A stretch of 64,000 bases of DNA from Dermatemys mawii (GCA_007922305.1 ML677386.1:8445326-8509325); one strand, 5' to 3'; shown: positions 11,656 through 23,884, numbered from the stretch's first letter. The notes: generated by a model from the letters alone, not told the origin. Made by a program: numbers and translations.

Positions 11656-11694
11656 CCGTGTTTTCTTTTTTTAAATGAAAGCTGAAGGCTGGCC

Positions 11695-11860
11695 TACACT
11701 GAAAACTTACATTGGCACAGCTACACCTCTCAGGGGGTGAAAAAATCCTTCCATTGACCTAGCTAACGCCTCTCAAGGAAGTGGATTAACTATGCCAATG
11801 GGAGAACACTTCCGTTGCTGTGCCACTGGAGCACAGTTTAAGTGGAAACATAGCCTCAGA
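11695..11860. mobile_element. Second Harbinger-like MITE, diverged
   Basis: AGGCTGGCCTACACTGAAAA at left and ACTTAAAC-type inverted end at right (ACAGTTTAAGTGGAAACATA, then GCCTC) bracket a body whose phrases (GGGGTGAAAAAATCC, ATGCCAATGGGAGAA) parallel those of the element at 11378. It sits about 40 bp after that element and may be a related copy. Confidence 0.55.
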
Positions 11861-12054
11861 GTCCCACATAGTCAGATGACTCCTGGAGCTGAGGCTATAA
11901 GAAAAACATCAAGTATGGCAAGACTTGCAGTAAAATTGTGACAGTTGGCAGTTGGATGCTTATTTGAACTGCTGAAACATTTTAGGGTTGACCTTCATTA
12001 AGGCTTACTGCACGTTGGTGAAAATCTTTATAATATGTGTTACATTTTATAATA

Positions 12055-12264
12055 CAGTCAGACCCCACAATATCGCGACGATCGGGATCCAAAAAAAATC
12101 AATCGCAATAAACGTGGGGTCACGGTATTGCAGGGTTCCGCTGCATCAAAGCTGCGGAACCCCGCAATACCGTGCATCAAAAAGCTGCATCAAAACTGCA
12201 TCAAAGCAGCGCCCGCTGCTGACATTCACACTATAGCAGGGCACGGTATTCCGGGGTCTGACTG
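12055..12264. mobile_element. Tigger/pogo-type MITE
   Basis: Terminal inverted repeats are CAGTCAGACCCC at left and GGGGTCTGACTG at right, exact for 12 bp, and pairing continues more loosely inward. TA lies immediately outside both ends (12053-12054 and 12265-12266), the target duplication of the Tc1/mariner superfamily; the CAGT start fits the pogo/Tigger group. At 210 bp it encodes nothing. Internal GCATCAAA-type words repeat several times near 12140-12205. Confidence 0.85.
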
Positions 12265-12559
12265 TATATAGTAAGAGTATATATACTGAATGTTAAGAAG
12301 CTACTACACCAAATCAGCTCCATGTTCTGCTTTAATTTAGTTGGAGTTTTGCTTTTTGATTCAATGGGAGCTAGATCAGCCCCAAAATTAGCAAAAAATG
12401 CATTGAAATCCATGCCAGTTTAGCCATTTTAACAGCTAAGTACACAGTAAACAGTGCCTTTTAAGCAGCTTTATGTAAAATGTCTACTTCTCCCATGCAA
12501 CCACCTTTGTTTTGGTGTAAATAGCTGAATTGCATGAAAAACACACCAAAAGGCCCTGG

Positions 12560-12780
12560 AGTCCATTTGAACAAGCAGATCTTGATAATTTGGAGAAATG
12601 GGCTTTAAAAAAAAAGGAGGAATGTAAAGTGGTTTGTTTAGGAAGGAATAATCATCTGCACAGATATCAGTGGGGAATGCTGGCCAGGGCAGAGCGGGAT
12701 CTGGGAGTTATAGGGAATAATGAACTGAAAATCTGTTAGCATTGTGCCACAACAACAACAAAAAAAATGCTATGGGCCAA
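12560..12780 (+). pseudogene. CR1 LINE fragment
   Basis: The open frame includes CKVVCLGRNNHLHRYQWG and then ERDLGVIGNNELKI, matching the CR1 reverse transcriptase region 'CKVLHLGRxNPxxxYRLG ... KDLGVLVDxxL'. The frame closes at 12739. It is a fragment of an ancient insertion. Confidence 0.8.
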
Positions 12781-13089
12781 ATCTTGCTTCCAGCCACATG
12801 GATGTACCTCTGGTAGATTCCACAGCGATTGCACCTGTGAAAATGACAGCACAGTTTGGTATATTAAGCTTTAGTATGTGCTCATTCCTGAAAAATCTTA
12901 CTCACGTCAGGCTAAATTCTGACCTCCGTTGCATGATTGTAGGCCTGCAGTATCAGTGAAGCCACCCTGGATTTACACAATAATGAATGAGATCAGAATG
13001 TATTGCTATACAAGGTACGACTTACATGACTAAAGCATTGAAGGATTGGGACCCAACCGGGGATAATTATTTTGCCCTACTCGGCAGTG

Positions 13090-13370
13090 GTCAAGCCTTA
13101 GAAAATAAGATGGACGTGGCAAGGTAATAGAACTGGACATGTCATTATAGGAGCAAGAAGACTGAGGGGAGGCATGATGACTGTCTACAGCTATATAAAG
13201 GGATGTTATCAATACAACAGGGAATGATTATTCTCATGAACCAATGAAGATGGAACAAGAAAACATGGGCTAAAAGCTACAGAAGGGATGATTAGGAGTC
13301 AGATGTTAGGAAAACTTTATGAGAAAGGTTAGGCAATGGAGCAAGTTGCTGAAGTGGTAGAATCTCATTG
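13090..13370 (+). pseudogene. CR1 LINE 3' coding fragment
   Basis: One frame reads LRGGMMTVYSYIKGC, then LFS, then GLKATEGMIRSQM and EQVAEVVES, which follows the order of the last part of CR1 ORF2 (usual: GDLINVYKYLKG ... LFS ... LPxEVVESPS). It probably belongs to the same insertion as 12560-12780, separated by a deletion or insertion. Confidence 0.7.
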
Positions 13371-14185
13371 GGTCAAATCCTGAGGCCATTACTCAGTGTT
13401 TACTCAGTACTAAGGGAAATTACCCATTCAAGTCAAATATGCAGCAAGCTATTGAATCAATGGGGATTTGCTGGTGTAAAGACTGAGTAGTGATCAATGG
13501 AGTAATTTTGCCTGCAAACACTGGTCTCCCTAGCCCCTGTAAGAGCACCTCAACAAAAGTGATGCTCCAAACTCACCATCTATGAGTCCCCTAGTTCCTG
13601 CTTTGGCCTCCTCCAAGACCTTCCTTTGCTAAACCAATACTGGTGCCAAATGTGAGGGTGGAAAGAGACAAGGGGGCCAGAGGTAATGCACTAAAGATCC
13701 CTTTCTTTCCAAATGAGTCCATGCAATGCTGTTAGCTGCTTCAGTTCTGGGGCACTGTCAAATGCTGCCACTCTAATTTGGCAATGTTGGCCAGCAGTAT
13801 TTTCCTGTTTCAAGATTTTTCCAAATATTTCTATTCCAAGTGAAGGTATTTGTCTATTCCTCTGTACATGCAGAGAGCCCAGCCGTGCGCTTTCAGTCAT
13901 TAAGGTGAGATTCTAGACTCCATTTGCCATACCTAAATCCCAATTACACCACTACCTGAGTACAAACATGCCCCCCTCGTCTGATTCTAAGACAAACCTC
14001 TCCTGAAAAACTAAACAGCTGAAATGGGTGATCAGTAGTGGGGTAAAGGGATGTTTATTTAAATGAAACCTCACTGGAGAGTAAAGGACCCATCCTACTC
14101 TCATTGAAGTTAAAGGGCGGGGAAGGAGCAGGCCTAAGACCCATAGTTTTTTATTAAAGATTTTTCCCAGCAAATTCAGATCTCT
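13371..14185. other. Weak palindromic element remnants only
   Basis: About 13375-13520 (GGTCAAATCCTGAGGCCATT ... ATCAATGGAGTAATTTTGCC) looks like a diverged member of the AAGTCAATGG fold-back family. The rest has no recognised feature. Confidence 0.4.
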
Positions 14186-14229
14186 GTATGTGTGTGTGTA
14201 CATGTGTATGCACACACACACACACACAG
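14186..14229. repeat. TG/CA microsatellite
   Basis: An alternating TG tract runs into an alternating CA tract with a short interruption (ACATGTGTATG), so the two arms can pair as a hairpin. Confidence 0.9.
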
Positions 14230-16097
14230 AGACAGAGCGAGGATAGTGTATGCTCTGCAATTCATTGTTACATGCTGCTATTTTCCCCACACACCACCAC
14301 TGGCACAAGCCAGTAGGAGGCTGCCGTGTGGATAAGCCAGTAATTTATCAGAAGAAGATTAAAACCAAGCTGTGGGACAGTAGTGTAAAGTTTCTGAAGC
14401 ACTGCACTCAGGGCTTCCAATCAGAAATTTACAAACTGCCTTAATTTCATTTCAAGAGCTTAATACAGCTCCTCTGCAAGACAAAATGGCTCACTCCTTG
14501 CTGTCATCGTCGGAGACTTAAGGAGGCAATGAGAAGCATGTCTGTTCCCTGTCACTGGATAGCTCTTTGCAGCACAGCCAGGAAAGAGGTTTATTAACTT
14601 GGCCTCCAGGTTTCCTTTTTTCTGGTTACTTTGGCAAAGGGGTCTTGAATTTCTCCTTTGTTCTGCTTAAAAAAATTGTATAATTTGGAGATTATGTGGA
14701 ATGATTTTATCAGAATAAAATTAACTCATACAGGATTTGAAGACAATCCTTTTTTCTCCCTTCTCCATGCATGCATAATCTGGAGCATCTATATATCCGT
14801 GTTCTGTACCTACACAAAGAGCGTATAGTTGCCGGGGCTGAGGCAGCTGGCACACAACCAGTCTAGCTACAGAGCTCTCACAGAGATCCTGCCATCATTG
14901 AAGTTAATGGTAAAACTACCACTGGTTTAGGTGGGAGCAAGATTAGGCTATGAGTGAGCTGGAGTTTATTTCTTGCTGACAGAGTCCTAACTAATCGGAT
15001 GGCTAAGACACATATCCATCGCCACACCATATTAAGGGCCAAACTACTCTTGGGAGCCTGCACCGTCCATTTAAGTCATATGCATATATCCAAGGATAGA
15101 ATCTGACCTTAAAACGAAACCTCTCAGTTCATGAATAGACAATAGTTCATAGTCTCCTCTTAAGAGACACATGCAACTCCCATTACCGCTAGTATGAATT
15201 ACATATGTGTTCTGAGAAAATACTGTAAAGATCTTACCATTTACGATGCAGCTACTGAACCTTTAACGCAGCTAAAACTTACTAACTGGCTTGGAACTAC
15301 TTAACTTCTAGCTACTGTAGAAAGAGAGGTTTTTAACAGCCACTGAATTGTTAAGTGAAATCATCAGAGGATAAGAATTAAGAGAAATACATTTTATGGC
15401 AGAAAACCAATTGCTGAAAGAAAGAGCTTTTAGCTGAGCCTTTTAAGTGGTTCAGGAAAAGAGAAACATTAAGAGGTTGGGAGGTGATAAACTGCACAGT
15501 GATTTGTGCTTGAGTCAATTCCTCTTCTAGGGCCCCATGCATTATTTAATAAAGCCTGTGGGGTCCTGAACCAGCAAGTACCACATACCAGGTGGATGTA
15601 GGCAAGACTGGAAATCCAATCTGCTTTTATAATGTAATAACAGTGCGTCCTTTTCGTCCTATCCATAAACAGATCACATGGCTAACAGTGGTACGTAATG
15701 CACAGCCTCGTCGTACACTATAGAAAGCAATACCAAAAAGAAGCAGGAGCTCGCGGCAGGGTGAACACTGCACCTTTCCCCCAGCAATGGCCGAGGTACC
15801 AGCACTACTTCTGAATCAAGAAATTGTCCATTTCATTTAATCAATAGAAAACAAAAGATGCTAAGTTGGAAAAAGGCAAACATGCATGTTGCATGACAGG
15901 GCTGAGTATCCATGGAATAACTCTTTATTCAAAAAATGTTACCCAGCTCTATTACTTATTTTTTGTATTCCAGTAATGCTTAGAAGTGTGCACCCAAGAT
16001 CAAGGCCTTATTGAAAGAGTAAGTCTCTGTCCCCAAGAGTTTAAAATGTATATGATACAAGAAAGACAAAGGCTGGGAGAAAGGATGTACTTGTATC
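14230..16097. other. No gene recognised; one weak MITE remnant
   Basis: About 14880-14950 (CCTGCCATCATTGAAGTTAA, then TTTAGGTGGGAGCAAGATTA) is a possible fold-back remnant. The remainder is AT-rich non-coding sequence. Confidence 0.4.
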
Positions 16098-16275
16098 CTG
16101 TGATGGGGTCTACAGACCTAGGCTAGGCAGGCCCCACCCCTCAACAAGTGCAGGGCATGTTCCCAGTGGAGGAACAGTTTAAAGGATGCTGGAAGCCCAG
16201 AGAGGGAAGGAGTTGTAGGTGGCACCAGAAAGCAAGGCTGACACTGGGAGCTGTGAGAGGGGGGCTTCACATTTG
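16098..16275 (+). repeat. Possible LTR fragment
   Basis: CTGTGATGGGGTCTACAGAC, GCCCCACCCCTCAAC and TGGAAGCCCAGAGAGGGAAG give a GC-rich texture like turtle LTR elements. It ends where the next MITE begins. No ends or target duplication are visible, so this is a weak call. Confidence 0.25.
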
Positions 16276-16279
16276 CTAA

Positions 16280-16987
16280 GGGCTTGGCTACATTTGCATG
16301 TTATACCACAATAAAGCCACCTAGAGTGCTCTACCTTACTCCCCGTCCACACTGGCAAGGCATGTAGAGCACTCTGACTCTCTGGCTAGAGTGCTCCTGG
16401 TACTCCACCTCGGTGAGAGGGATAACGTCTGTTGCGTATTGGCTGAGACACCCCAGCGTCAGTGTAGACAAGGAGTTGTATTACTGCGCTCTGACTGACC
16501 TGCACAAATGTCCCATAATCCCCTTAAATCAAGTGGCTACTCTTGCCATTGTTATGAAATCGACTGCAGGAACGCGGAAGTGCCCTTTCAAAGCTCCGTT
16601 TCAGACAGATGGCTACTTATCTGCTCTGAGAAAAAGCGAACATTTACTGTTTGCTTTGAGTGAGAGAGAGAGAAAGGCAGGGGGGTCTGAACTTACAAGA
16701 TAGTGTGCTGACACACATAACACCCCAAAAACCCACTCTCTCCCCCACCACATACACAACACACTCCACCCCACCCCCTGCATTTGAAAAGCATGTTGCA
16801 GCCACTTGAATGCTGGGATAGCTGCCCATAATGCACCGCTCCCAAAGCAGCTGCAAGTGCTGCAAATGTGGCCACACCAGTGCGCTTTCTGCTGTCAGTG
16901 TGGATAGATTGCGGCACTTTCCCTAGTGCACTTTCTGAAGGCTGGTTTAATCCAAAGCACTCTACAGCTGCAAATGTAGCCAAGCCC
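16280..16987. mobile_element. Large Harbinger-type non-autonomous element
   Basis: Near-perfect terminal inverted repeats: GGGCTTGGCTACATTTGCA at left; at right TGCAAATGTAGCCAAGCCC, its exact complement. Flanks are TAA (16277-16279) and TTA (16988-16990), which are both of the TWA target class but differ at one base. The 708-bp body contains a frame on each strand but no transposase motifs. Phrases near the right end (GGATAGCTGCCCATAATGCA, CACTCTACAGCTGCAAATGT) are typical of internal ends. Confidence 0.85.
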
Positions 16988-17439
16988 TTAGGCTGCTCTA
17001 GCAGTAGGGATCTAGATTCTACAGACACTCACCTTTAGGGACCTGAAAGCCCTAAAAGCAATTGCTTTGAACAGGACACTAACAGATCAAGTGAACTATT
17101 CTAAGCAAGCCTATGACTGTGCCCCAAACAGAGACACTCCAGTCTGGTAAGAAGTGACTCAGAAGAAAGTGTAAATTGAGGGGTAGATACATGACTGGGC
17201 TGGACATGTTGACAAAGCCCCTAAGGCCCTGGTGCAGTGAGTGGGCCTGAGTTCCCACTCCCTTCCTCTCTTCCCCACCCCTCGCTCCTCTGTCCTGATA
17301 GAACCCCAAGGGGAGTGCTAGAGCACTCAGGAGGGATTGAGTCCTGCTGCATACAATTTGGCCAGATCGCCTCTGGGATTATTAGGTCAGCAAAAACGCT
17401 GCCTGACCACTAGGACAGCTGGTCATCAGACTATCCCGC

Positions 17440-17590
17440 TACATATCTGCACATGTAAAAATGGGAACTGATCACAGAGAGACTGAGCAATTTGCCCAAG
17501 TTCATACAGAAAGCCTATGCCAGAACCTGAAAATGAACCTAGCTCTTCCAAGCCCCATTCTTGTACCTTATCCACAAGACCCTTTGGCCT
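17440..17590 (-). repeat. MIR-type SINE
   Basis: Reversed MIR order: GACTGAGCAATTTGCCCAAG, then CATACAGAAAGCCTATGCCA, then GAACCTAGCTCTTCCAAGCC and CCTTATCCACAAGACC (complement of the tRNA-like head). Confidence 0.75.
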
Positions 17591-18387
17591 CCAAAATGCA
17601 TACTGTTTACTGAAAACCATCTGTTCACAAGTGACTTTCTGAAATAAAATCTACTCATCACCAAATGCACTTTTCACAATAACTAAAAGTAAATAGAGAT
17701 AATCTACAAATTCTGGGGAAGCGTCTGTGTTGTTTGGAGGGAGTTGTGTATTTACGAAGAAGGAGTTGGCTTATGGAATCACTAGCAATTGCTCACCAAT
17801 CTCAGAAGGATATATTTTTTTTCTTAAACAATCATCTGTTTAATCTGTTTTCTTGGCTGGGAATGTGGAGATAAAACAAAGACAGTTAACATCTTGTAAA
17901 AAAGAAAACGATGCTATAGTAGATCACAGAGTTCTATAAAGATTCTTAAGAAGATAAAGCATTTCTGTATCTAATTTATAGAAGATTACTAGGTTTTTTT
18001 CAGTGTCACATGAGTTCTATAGAAACAAACAGAATATATTGTAGATAAATCCCTCTGGAAATCTCCTTTTCTTTGTCATCTAGAAGTAGCATTAATTTGT
18101 GGGAAGACTAGAAGGGCTAGAATAATTAAAAACTCTTTCACAAAATTATTTTATTTCCTTAGCTAAAAGTTACTCAAATCACATTGTACTTAACATGGGC
18201 AGAGGAAAAAAAGGAGTGAAGCTGTTATTGTGGGAAAGCCCTTGAAGCCATCACTCAAGTGCCTGACTGCAGGAAAAAGCGAACCATACCAGTTACTTGC
18301 GTAAGCAGAGGGAGACGTTCTCACTGATACTAAGGGAAATTAAGTATAACTGCTGAAGTCAATAGGCTTGAATCACTGATATACTAA
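17591..18387. other. No recognised feature
   Basis: AT-rich sequence with several TTCTATAGA-type words at 17930-18040. No coding or repeat signature I can name. Confidence 0.45.
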
Positions 18388-19061
18388 GGGTATGGTTACA
18401 CTTACAAGATTATAGCGCTATAGGTTATAGTGGTCCCCTTATACAGTAATATGTATAGCGCTATTGTATGTCCACACTCAGATGCTCCTGCGGTATAGCA
18501 TGGCCACATTTGGGGCACTTAATGCGGCATTAAGAGCAGCGCATTAGGGCAGGTATCCCAGCATTCAGCTGGGTGCAACGTGCTTTTTAAACGAGGGGGG
18601 TGAGGGGGGACGCGTTGTGTGTATGCGGAGGGAGAGAGACAGTGGTTTTTCCGTTTTTCTGAAAGCCTGTCTGAGCCTCCGTTCACAGAGGGCTTTGTTT
18701 TCACACAGGCTCCCTCCTTAAACATTTGCATTGCTTATCTGCTGAGTTAAGAAAGAAACTCTAAAGAGGTACTTCCGCATTCCTCCAGCCGAGTTCAAAA
18801 CAAAGGGAAGACACGTCAATTGCCTTAAATGGCTCTAGGCATCTCCAGAGATTACTTGTAGCGCAGTGGGTGTCCACATCCTTGCTGTAGCGCTACAGCA
18901 GCTGCGCTACAGCCCTTATTCCCCATGCGGAGGTGGATTAACAATAGCGCTATAACTCAGCAGTTATAGCGCTCTACGTGCCTTGCCAGTGTGGACGGGG
19001 AGGAGGTTATAGCGCTCGTGGGGGCTTTATAGCGCTATAAAGTGCCAGTGTAACCATGGCC
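18388..19061. mobile_element. Harbinger-type element with TAA target duplication
   Basis: Terminal inverted repeats are GGGTATGGTTACACTTACA at left and AGTGTAACCATGGCC at right. TAA is duplicated exactly on both sides (18385-18387 and 19062-19064), the 3-bp TWA signature of PIF/Harbinger insertion. The 674-bp body codes for nothing but carries many copies of the palindrome TATAGCGCTATA and its pieces, concentrated within about 120 bp of each end (18409-18465 and 18890-19040). Confidence 0.9.
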
Positions 19062-19439
19062 TAAGGCTACATTGCACTACTCTGGTAGTTGTCAAAAATG
19101 GTCACTAACTGGCCACAGGAGGACTCCCCCTGTGCAGGAACCTACATCATATGATGTTAAGTCATCATAGAAATTTCTGTTCCAGTCCCTTCTGGGCTTC
19201 CAGTGCAGGAAAGAAGGCAATGGGAAAGCACTAGCATTTTCCTACTTTCTTTACACAAAGAATCTACTGAGGTTCGTCAGAGGGGCTTTTCTCCACTGTA
19301 AATCACAAGAGATTCACTGGACTTCCGTCTTGCCATGTCTTCCTGTACCCGAACCAGGCTCCACAACAACTTTTTCTCACCTGGACGCCTTTACTTCTGA
19401 CAGCTTCCTATCAGGAGACTTGCTTCCAACATATTCCCT

Positions 19440-20000
19440 TATCCTCTTGAATCCCACTGCCACCTTCGGAGATGCAACAACCAATGAAATCTTTTGATGT
19501 GTACAGCGCCCCTCATGAATTGACTCATTTCAGCCAATGGAATTGTAAAATGCAAATCAACTGGAGAGGAATGGTAATGATTGGCTGACTTACCCTTGAT
19601 ATCATAATATTGCTCCTTAGGAATGGTTTGGTTTTGACTGTAACAATTAGATAAAATAATCATAGATAATTTTGCTTAATTGCAACCAGATTTATTGAAA
19701 TATAGCTTATGTACCAGTTTGCAATGATTTTTAACTGGGTGTAAAGTTTAAAAGGCTAAGAATAAGCCATTTATTGGCTAGAAGAAGCACCTGAGAAAAG
19801 AGTTCCTTAAAAATAACTCGCAAACTAACCAATTTATTTGTAAATTCTCAGGAAATTCATTCTGTACTCAAAGACTCAGTGCTGCAAGGTTGGGGAAGAT
19901 ACACTGTATTATTCATAGCTATGAAAAAAGGAGGTTGAACTGCTGCTTTAAGTGCCAGTCTCAGTGCAACCTTAACTATGAATTTGCTATGACACCTTCA
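19440..20000. repeat. Unassigned old dispersed repeat, copy A
   Basis: Shares an ordered series of words with copy B at 35830-36345: GTAATGATTGGCTGACTTAC versus GTGATTGGTTGAGTTACC, then TTTTGCTTAATTGCAACC versus TTTTGCTTAATTACAACC, then AGGAAATTCATTCT versus AGAAAATTCATTCT, then CTGCTTTAAGTGCCAG versus CTGCTTCAAGTGC. Collinear similarity over about 450 bp with gaps shows common descent. No coding frame is shared. Confidence 0.65.
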
Positions 20001-21361
20001 TGCTGCAGAGCAGGTCTTTGTAAGTTATTTTTTGATGCAGCTGTCAATACTTGTTCTTAGGGTGCTGGGGGAATAATAGTATCCAAGTTCCTTAGATTTC
20101 ACATTGCTGAGATACAGCTACTGGGCCTGAATCTGCTCCAATTTAAGCCAACAGCAAAGCCTAAACATATTTCACTGGGACCAAGATTGGGTCCATTAAA
20201 GAGACAAACATTAGGTTCCCCCAAATGCAGACCTTTCCCTCCAAAACTGCCTCACAGCTGGCTGTTCATTTCTTCTGGCTCAGTCTAATTAATTAATGCA
20301 TAATTTTACATATTTAACATAAGACTGGTTATTAATAATGGCTATGCATCTTTTCCCAATAGAAATTCATGAATAAAGCTATCATTATCATAATGCATAT
20401 ACATGAGTCCAACAGAAAGCCATGTGCATATATATTCATCCATCCAGAATTCATGTGTGTTTTACCACCAATTATCTTGCTCCTCTTGAAATTAAATGTG
20501 TGTGTGTCAAGGTTAGCACTTACTGGGCTGAGAAACAGAACTAAAAGAATATTAAAAGGCTAGAAACAAGTGGGGGTAACAACTGAATCTGGTCAAAACT
20601 TAATATTGAACAGTATTTTTATCCTCTAGCTGACATTCCGTATGCCGCCTACTCTCAATTATGGTGAACTGAGCTGGAATTCTTCTCTAATATATTATCC
20701 TTTCCTGACTGGTGGACAGCATAAAATAGCTAAGATTCTGGGCAGTAAAACACTAGCGTGGGATCTGGAGCAAGACAGAGCAACCTCAAAGCTGCTCTAT
20801 TTTACACATGGCTTATGGCCTCCAGGGTTCATTCCAGCAGACAGGGCGTGGACAAAAGATATTGCCTCCAAACCCAGTCCCCTACATACCCTTTATACTG
20901 AAGACAATGGACAAGAGTGGCAAACAGATGGGTATGCTGGCTCAATGCCATTCAGGGATTTACAAATACTGGATGAAGCTGATTTAGCTGGCTTGAAGGC
21001 TTTACATTCCAAAGATGAATTGCACTACACAAATATAAACTATTGTTATAGATTTCAGTAGATTATTTAAAACGTGAATAATTTATGTCAGGGGAATAAG
21101 GGAAATGCAGCATTAAAGGTTGATTGAAGAACAGAGCTCTGCCCATATCAAAGATCAACAAGAGGATGAAAGAGCAAACAACATGTGACAGATGCGTAGT
21201 CACGTTGCTTAGTGCACCACTGGGAGTGCTCAGTTAGTACTGTGATGAGTGCAGAAGAGTCGGAATAAAATAGAAATGTAAGAGGAGCCATTAGCTAAGC
21301 TGTCTAGCGTACAAACACCACCACACTTGGTTAGAAATGACAAAGCTGTATGGCTACATAG
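20001..21361. other. No recognised feature
   Basis: Contains the longest plus-strand frame of this part (20642-21061, 139 codons). It has a normal amino acid mix but no motif, splice pattern or family I recognise, and it is likely chance. A fold-back remnant may lie at about 20120-20220. Confidence 0.4.
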
Positions 21362-21378
21362 CACACACACACACACAC
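21362..21378. repeat. CA microsatellite
   Basis: Short uninterrupted CA tract of about eight units. Confidence 0.9.
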
Positions 21379-21484
21379 GAGTATTCAAGGGAGTCTGCAA
21401 ATAATTCAGCAAAACAGAAACTGATATTTGTAAAGTTCCCAAATTGTTGAAATGTTTCATGACATTTGGAAAATGTCTGTTTTT

Positions 21485-21876
21485 AAAAACAGGGGAAAGA
21501 CAAACCAGGCTAGTGAGTTTGACATCTGTTCTGGGAAAAATCTTGGGAGAACACCTAAGAAAACCTAGCTTGATTAAAGAAAGCCAGTATAGACTTAGGC
21601 ATGGGAAGGTCACGTCATGTTTAACTAGCTTGCTGGAATTCTTTGAAGATACTACTGCCATGATAGATAAGGGGAATTTAGTAGGGGCAGTACATTTTGA
21701 TTTTCCGGAAGCATTTGACAGGTTTCCATACCGGAGATTAATGGCTTTAGCAAGAAGCCATGGAGGAGAAGATAAAATAGTAGTTGGGATGGAAAACTGG
21801 CTTTAAAGCAGGAGAAGAAGGTTGGCCATAGATAAAGAAGGCAACGTTTCAGATTGGAAAGGAGTTAGGAGTAGAG
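21485..21876 (+). pseudogene. CR1 LINE fragment with intact RT motif A region
   Basis: The frame reads VSLTSVLGKILGEHL, then SCLTSLLEFFEDTTAMID, then VHFDFPEAFDRFPYRRLM and KIVVGMENWL. This matches CR1 reverse transcriptase, where the motif A block is usually 'VYMDFSKAFDKVPH'; the catalytic aspartate before F-P-E is kept. The frame ends at 21806 and CR1-like sequence (VSDWKGVRSRV) continues to the point where the next MITE has inserted at 21880. Confidence 0.85.
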
Positions 21877-21879
21877 TCA

Positions 21880-22155
21880 GGCTACGTCTACACTAGAGAC
21901 CTTACAGCGGCACAGCTGCACTGCTGTAAGATCTCCTGTGTGGCCACTCTGTGCTGACAGGAGAGAGCTCTCCCGTCGACAAAATTAAACCACCCCCATC
22001 TAGACACAGTAGTTATGTCAGCAGGAGAGCATCTCCCACCCACATAGCACAGTTCACACTTCCACTTATGCTGGTGAAACATGTCACTTGAGGGGGAAGT
22101 GTTTTTACACCCTTGACATAAGTTTTGCTGACATAGTGGTAGTGTAGACATGGCC
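21880..22155. mobile_element. Harbinger-type MITE with TCA target duplication
   Basis: Ends GGCTACGTCTACACTA at left and TAGTGTAGACATGGCC at right pair over 14 of 16 positions. TCA flanks both sides (21877-21879, 22156-22158). The 276-bp body is non-coding; the 166-codon minus frame that crosses it is a by-product. The element interrupts or directly follows a CR1 fragment, so it is younger than that CR1. Confidence 0.88.
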
Positions 22156-22639
22156 TCAGTTTTAGAATCTATACATATAATGGGCCAAATGCTACTCTCA
22201 ATGAAACCAATGGTAGTTTTGCCTCTGATTTCAGTAGATCCAGGATTGGGACCATTATAGAAGAGATCTGCAGGAGAGCAATGAAAACAAGACACTTCCT
22301 CCCTCAAGTCATTTATTATCCATTCAAACCAGACCGCAGAGTATATGATGGTGTTCATCTTATTGTCTGGACTGCAGGAGTGTAGCAATTGTAAGCCTCA
22401 TTCATTTTTCCTAGAGCAGTAGTGAAGTTTGATACACTATGCTGTGATCTTGAGAGCAGGGATGTTCTAGTAAGCAATGCAGAGCAGTGGGACAGTGCCA
22501 ATATACCAGCTTCAGACAGCAAGCTACAAAATCATCCTTTAGGAAATTGTATGTCTCCACTGCTGCAGCTTTCTCTGCACAAACATGTAGTGCTCAGTGG
22601 TTTAGCACAGGGTCTGCAAGCTTTAAGGCTGCACCCCAG

Positions 22640-22800
22640 CTGTGATGTTAACTATCTCTGTGGCCTAAAATAAATCTATTGAACTTTGCTTCAGTTTCCC
22701 CTTTTGTAAAATGAAGATAAAGATACTTGCCACCTTCATCACAGGGGCATTGTGAAGATAAATTGGTGTTTGCCAAGTGCTTTGAAGAAGGATCCCAGAC
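22640..22800 (+). repeat. MIR-type SINE, 3' part
   Basis: Shows GCTTCAGTTTCCCCTTTTGT, AAAATGAAGATAAAGATAC and the GGGGCATTGTGAAGATAAAT block followed by CCAAGTGCTTTGAAGAAGGA, the conserved order of the MIR 3' half. Confidence 0.8.
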
Positions 22801-23611
22801 ATTGGGGCCATACAGTCACTAAATCACTATGACTTCCTCATTCAGTCATTATAATCAGAGCAATCAGAGGAAAACAAAGACACAGGAAGCCATCTTGTCT
22901 ATCCTGGCGGCCAGAACAGGGTTGTCCTTTCCAGCATATTGACTGGTGTTTTGCCCAGTTTATTTTCATCTGGAAGAGACAAAAAGCGAAACTTCTGTGG
23001 GGAAATCTTTCCCTTTCTCAGAGTAGATTTGTCCCTAAACAATTGCATTCAGGAAACAACACATGAAGAGCTATTTACACCTGGATACTATTAAAACAAA
23101 TGACAGAACAGATCACAGCCCATCCAGGGCAGTGCAGATGTTGAACTGGGAGAAGGATTAGTAGAAATGTCTAGTGTTCTCTGGAAGCGTGTACTTACAT
23201 GCCAGGAACTATGGAAACAGCTGCCGATATTGATTGATTGGGCAGGCTAGGTGATGCTACTGGTAGCCACTCGAGGAGCTGGATCTATGCTTCAGTGAAC
23301 TCCGGCATTATTTTAGTTTTGATTCAGAGGCTGCTTTAAAAGGGGTATGAAATATATTACATTGTTTTCACATCCCTGGCTCCAAGTGCCATAAAGGTAG
23401 CAACTATTCTCTTCCCTCACTTTCTAGTCAACGCCTCCATCTGCCTCCTCCTCCCTTCTCTTGTCAGTGTGTAAAATGAGAAGAAAACCAAAAAAGTAAG
23501 GACATTAAAAAGCAGAAGTGATGATTAAAACTTACAGTTTTTATCACCATATTAAAAAAAGAGCAAATAAGAGTCAGGTATCATTACAATTAATGTGTTA
23601 TAAATAAAGAG
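22801..23611. other. No recognised feature
   Basis: Non-coding sequence with no clear repeat or gene signature. Confidence 0.5.
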
Positions 23612-23680
23612 TGGAATCCTGGCTCCACTGAATTCACTGGCAAAGTGCCATTGACTTCAGCTGGGACAGAATTTCACCTA
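23612..23680. mobile_element. Short fold-back MITE-like element
   Basis: GTGGAATCCTGGCTCCACTG at left and TTGACTTCAGCTGGGACAGA, AATTTCAC at right form inverted halves around GTGCCA. Same general class as 58550-58632. Confidence 0.55.
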
Positions 23681-23884
23681 AGTGTCTGATCTCTTTCCTC
23701 ATCACTCCAATCAATCACCCAAATATAGGGCTGGCACACAGATAAGTAAGAAAGTCCAGACTGTAGTGACACTGACATTAGGGACTATAGGTATTTATGA
23801 ACAAATGATGAGCACATAATGAAAAACAAGGTTGCAGCCAATACGCAAAAAGAATTGGGTCAAATTTAGCTGCAAATGTAGGCG

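Noticed and set aside
20642..21061. 139-codon plus-strand frame
   Set aside because: No motif, no supporting splice pattern, no recognisable family. Frames of this length are expected by chance in 64 kb on six frames.
21888..22388. 166-codon minus-strand frame, the longest in the window
   Set aside because: It begins in unrelated sequence and runs through nearly all of a MITE with clear ends and a TCA target duplication, so the frame is incidental.
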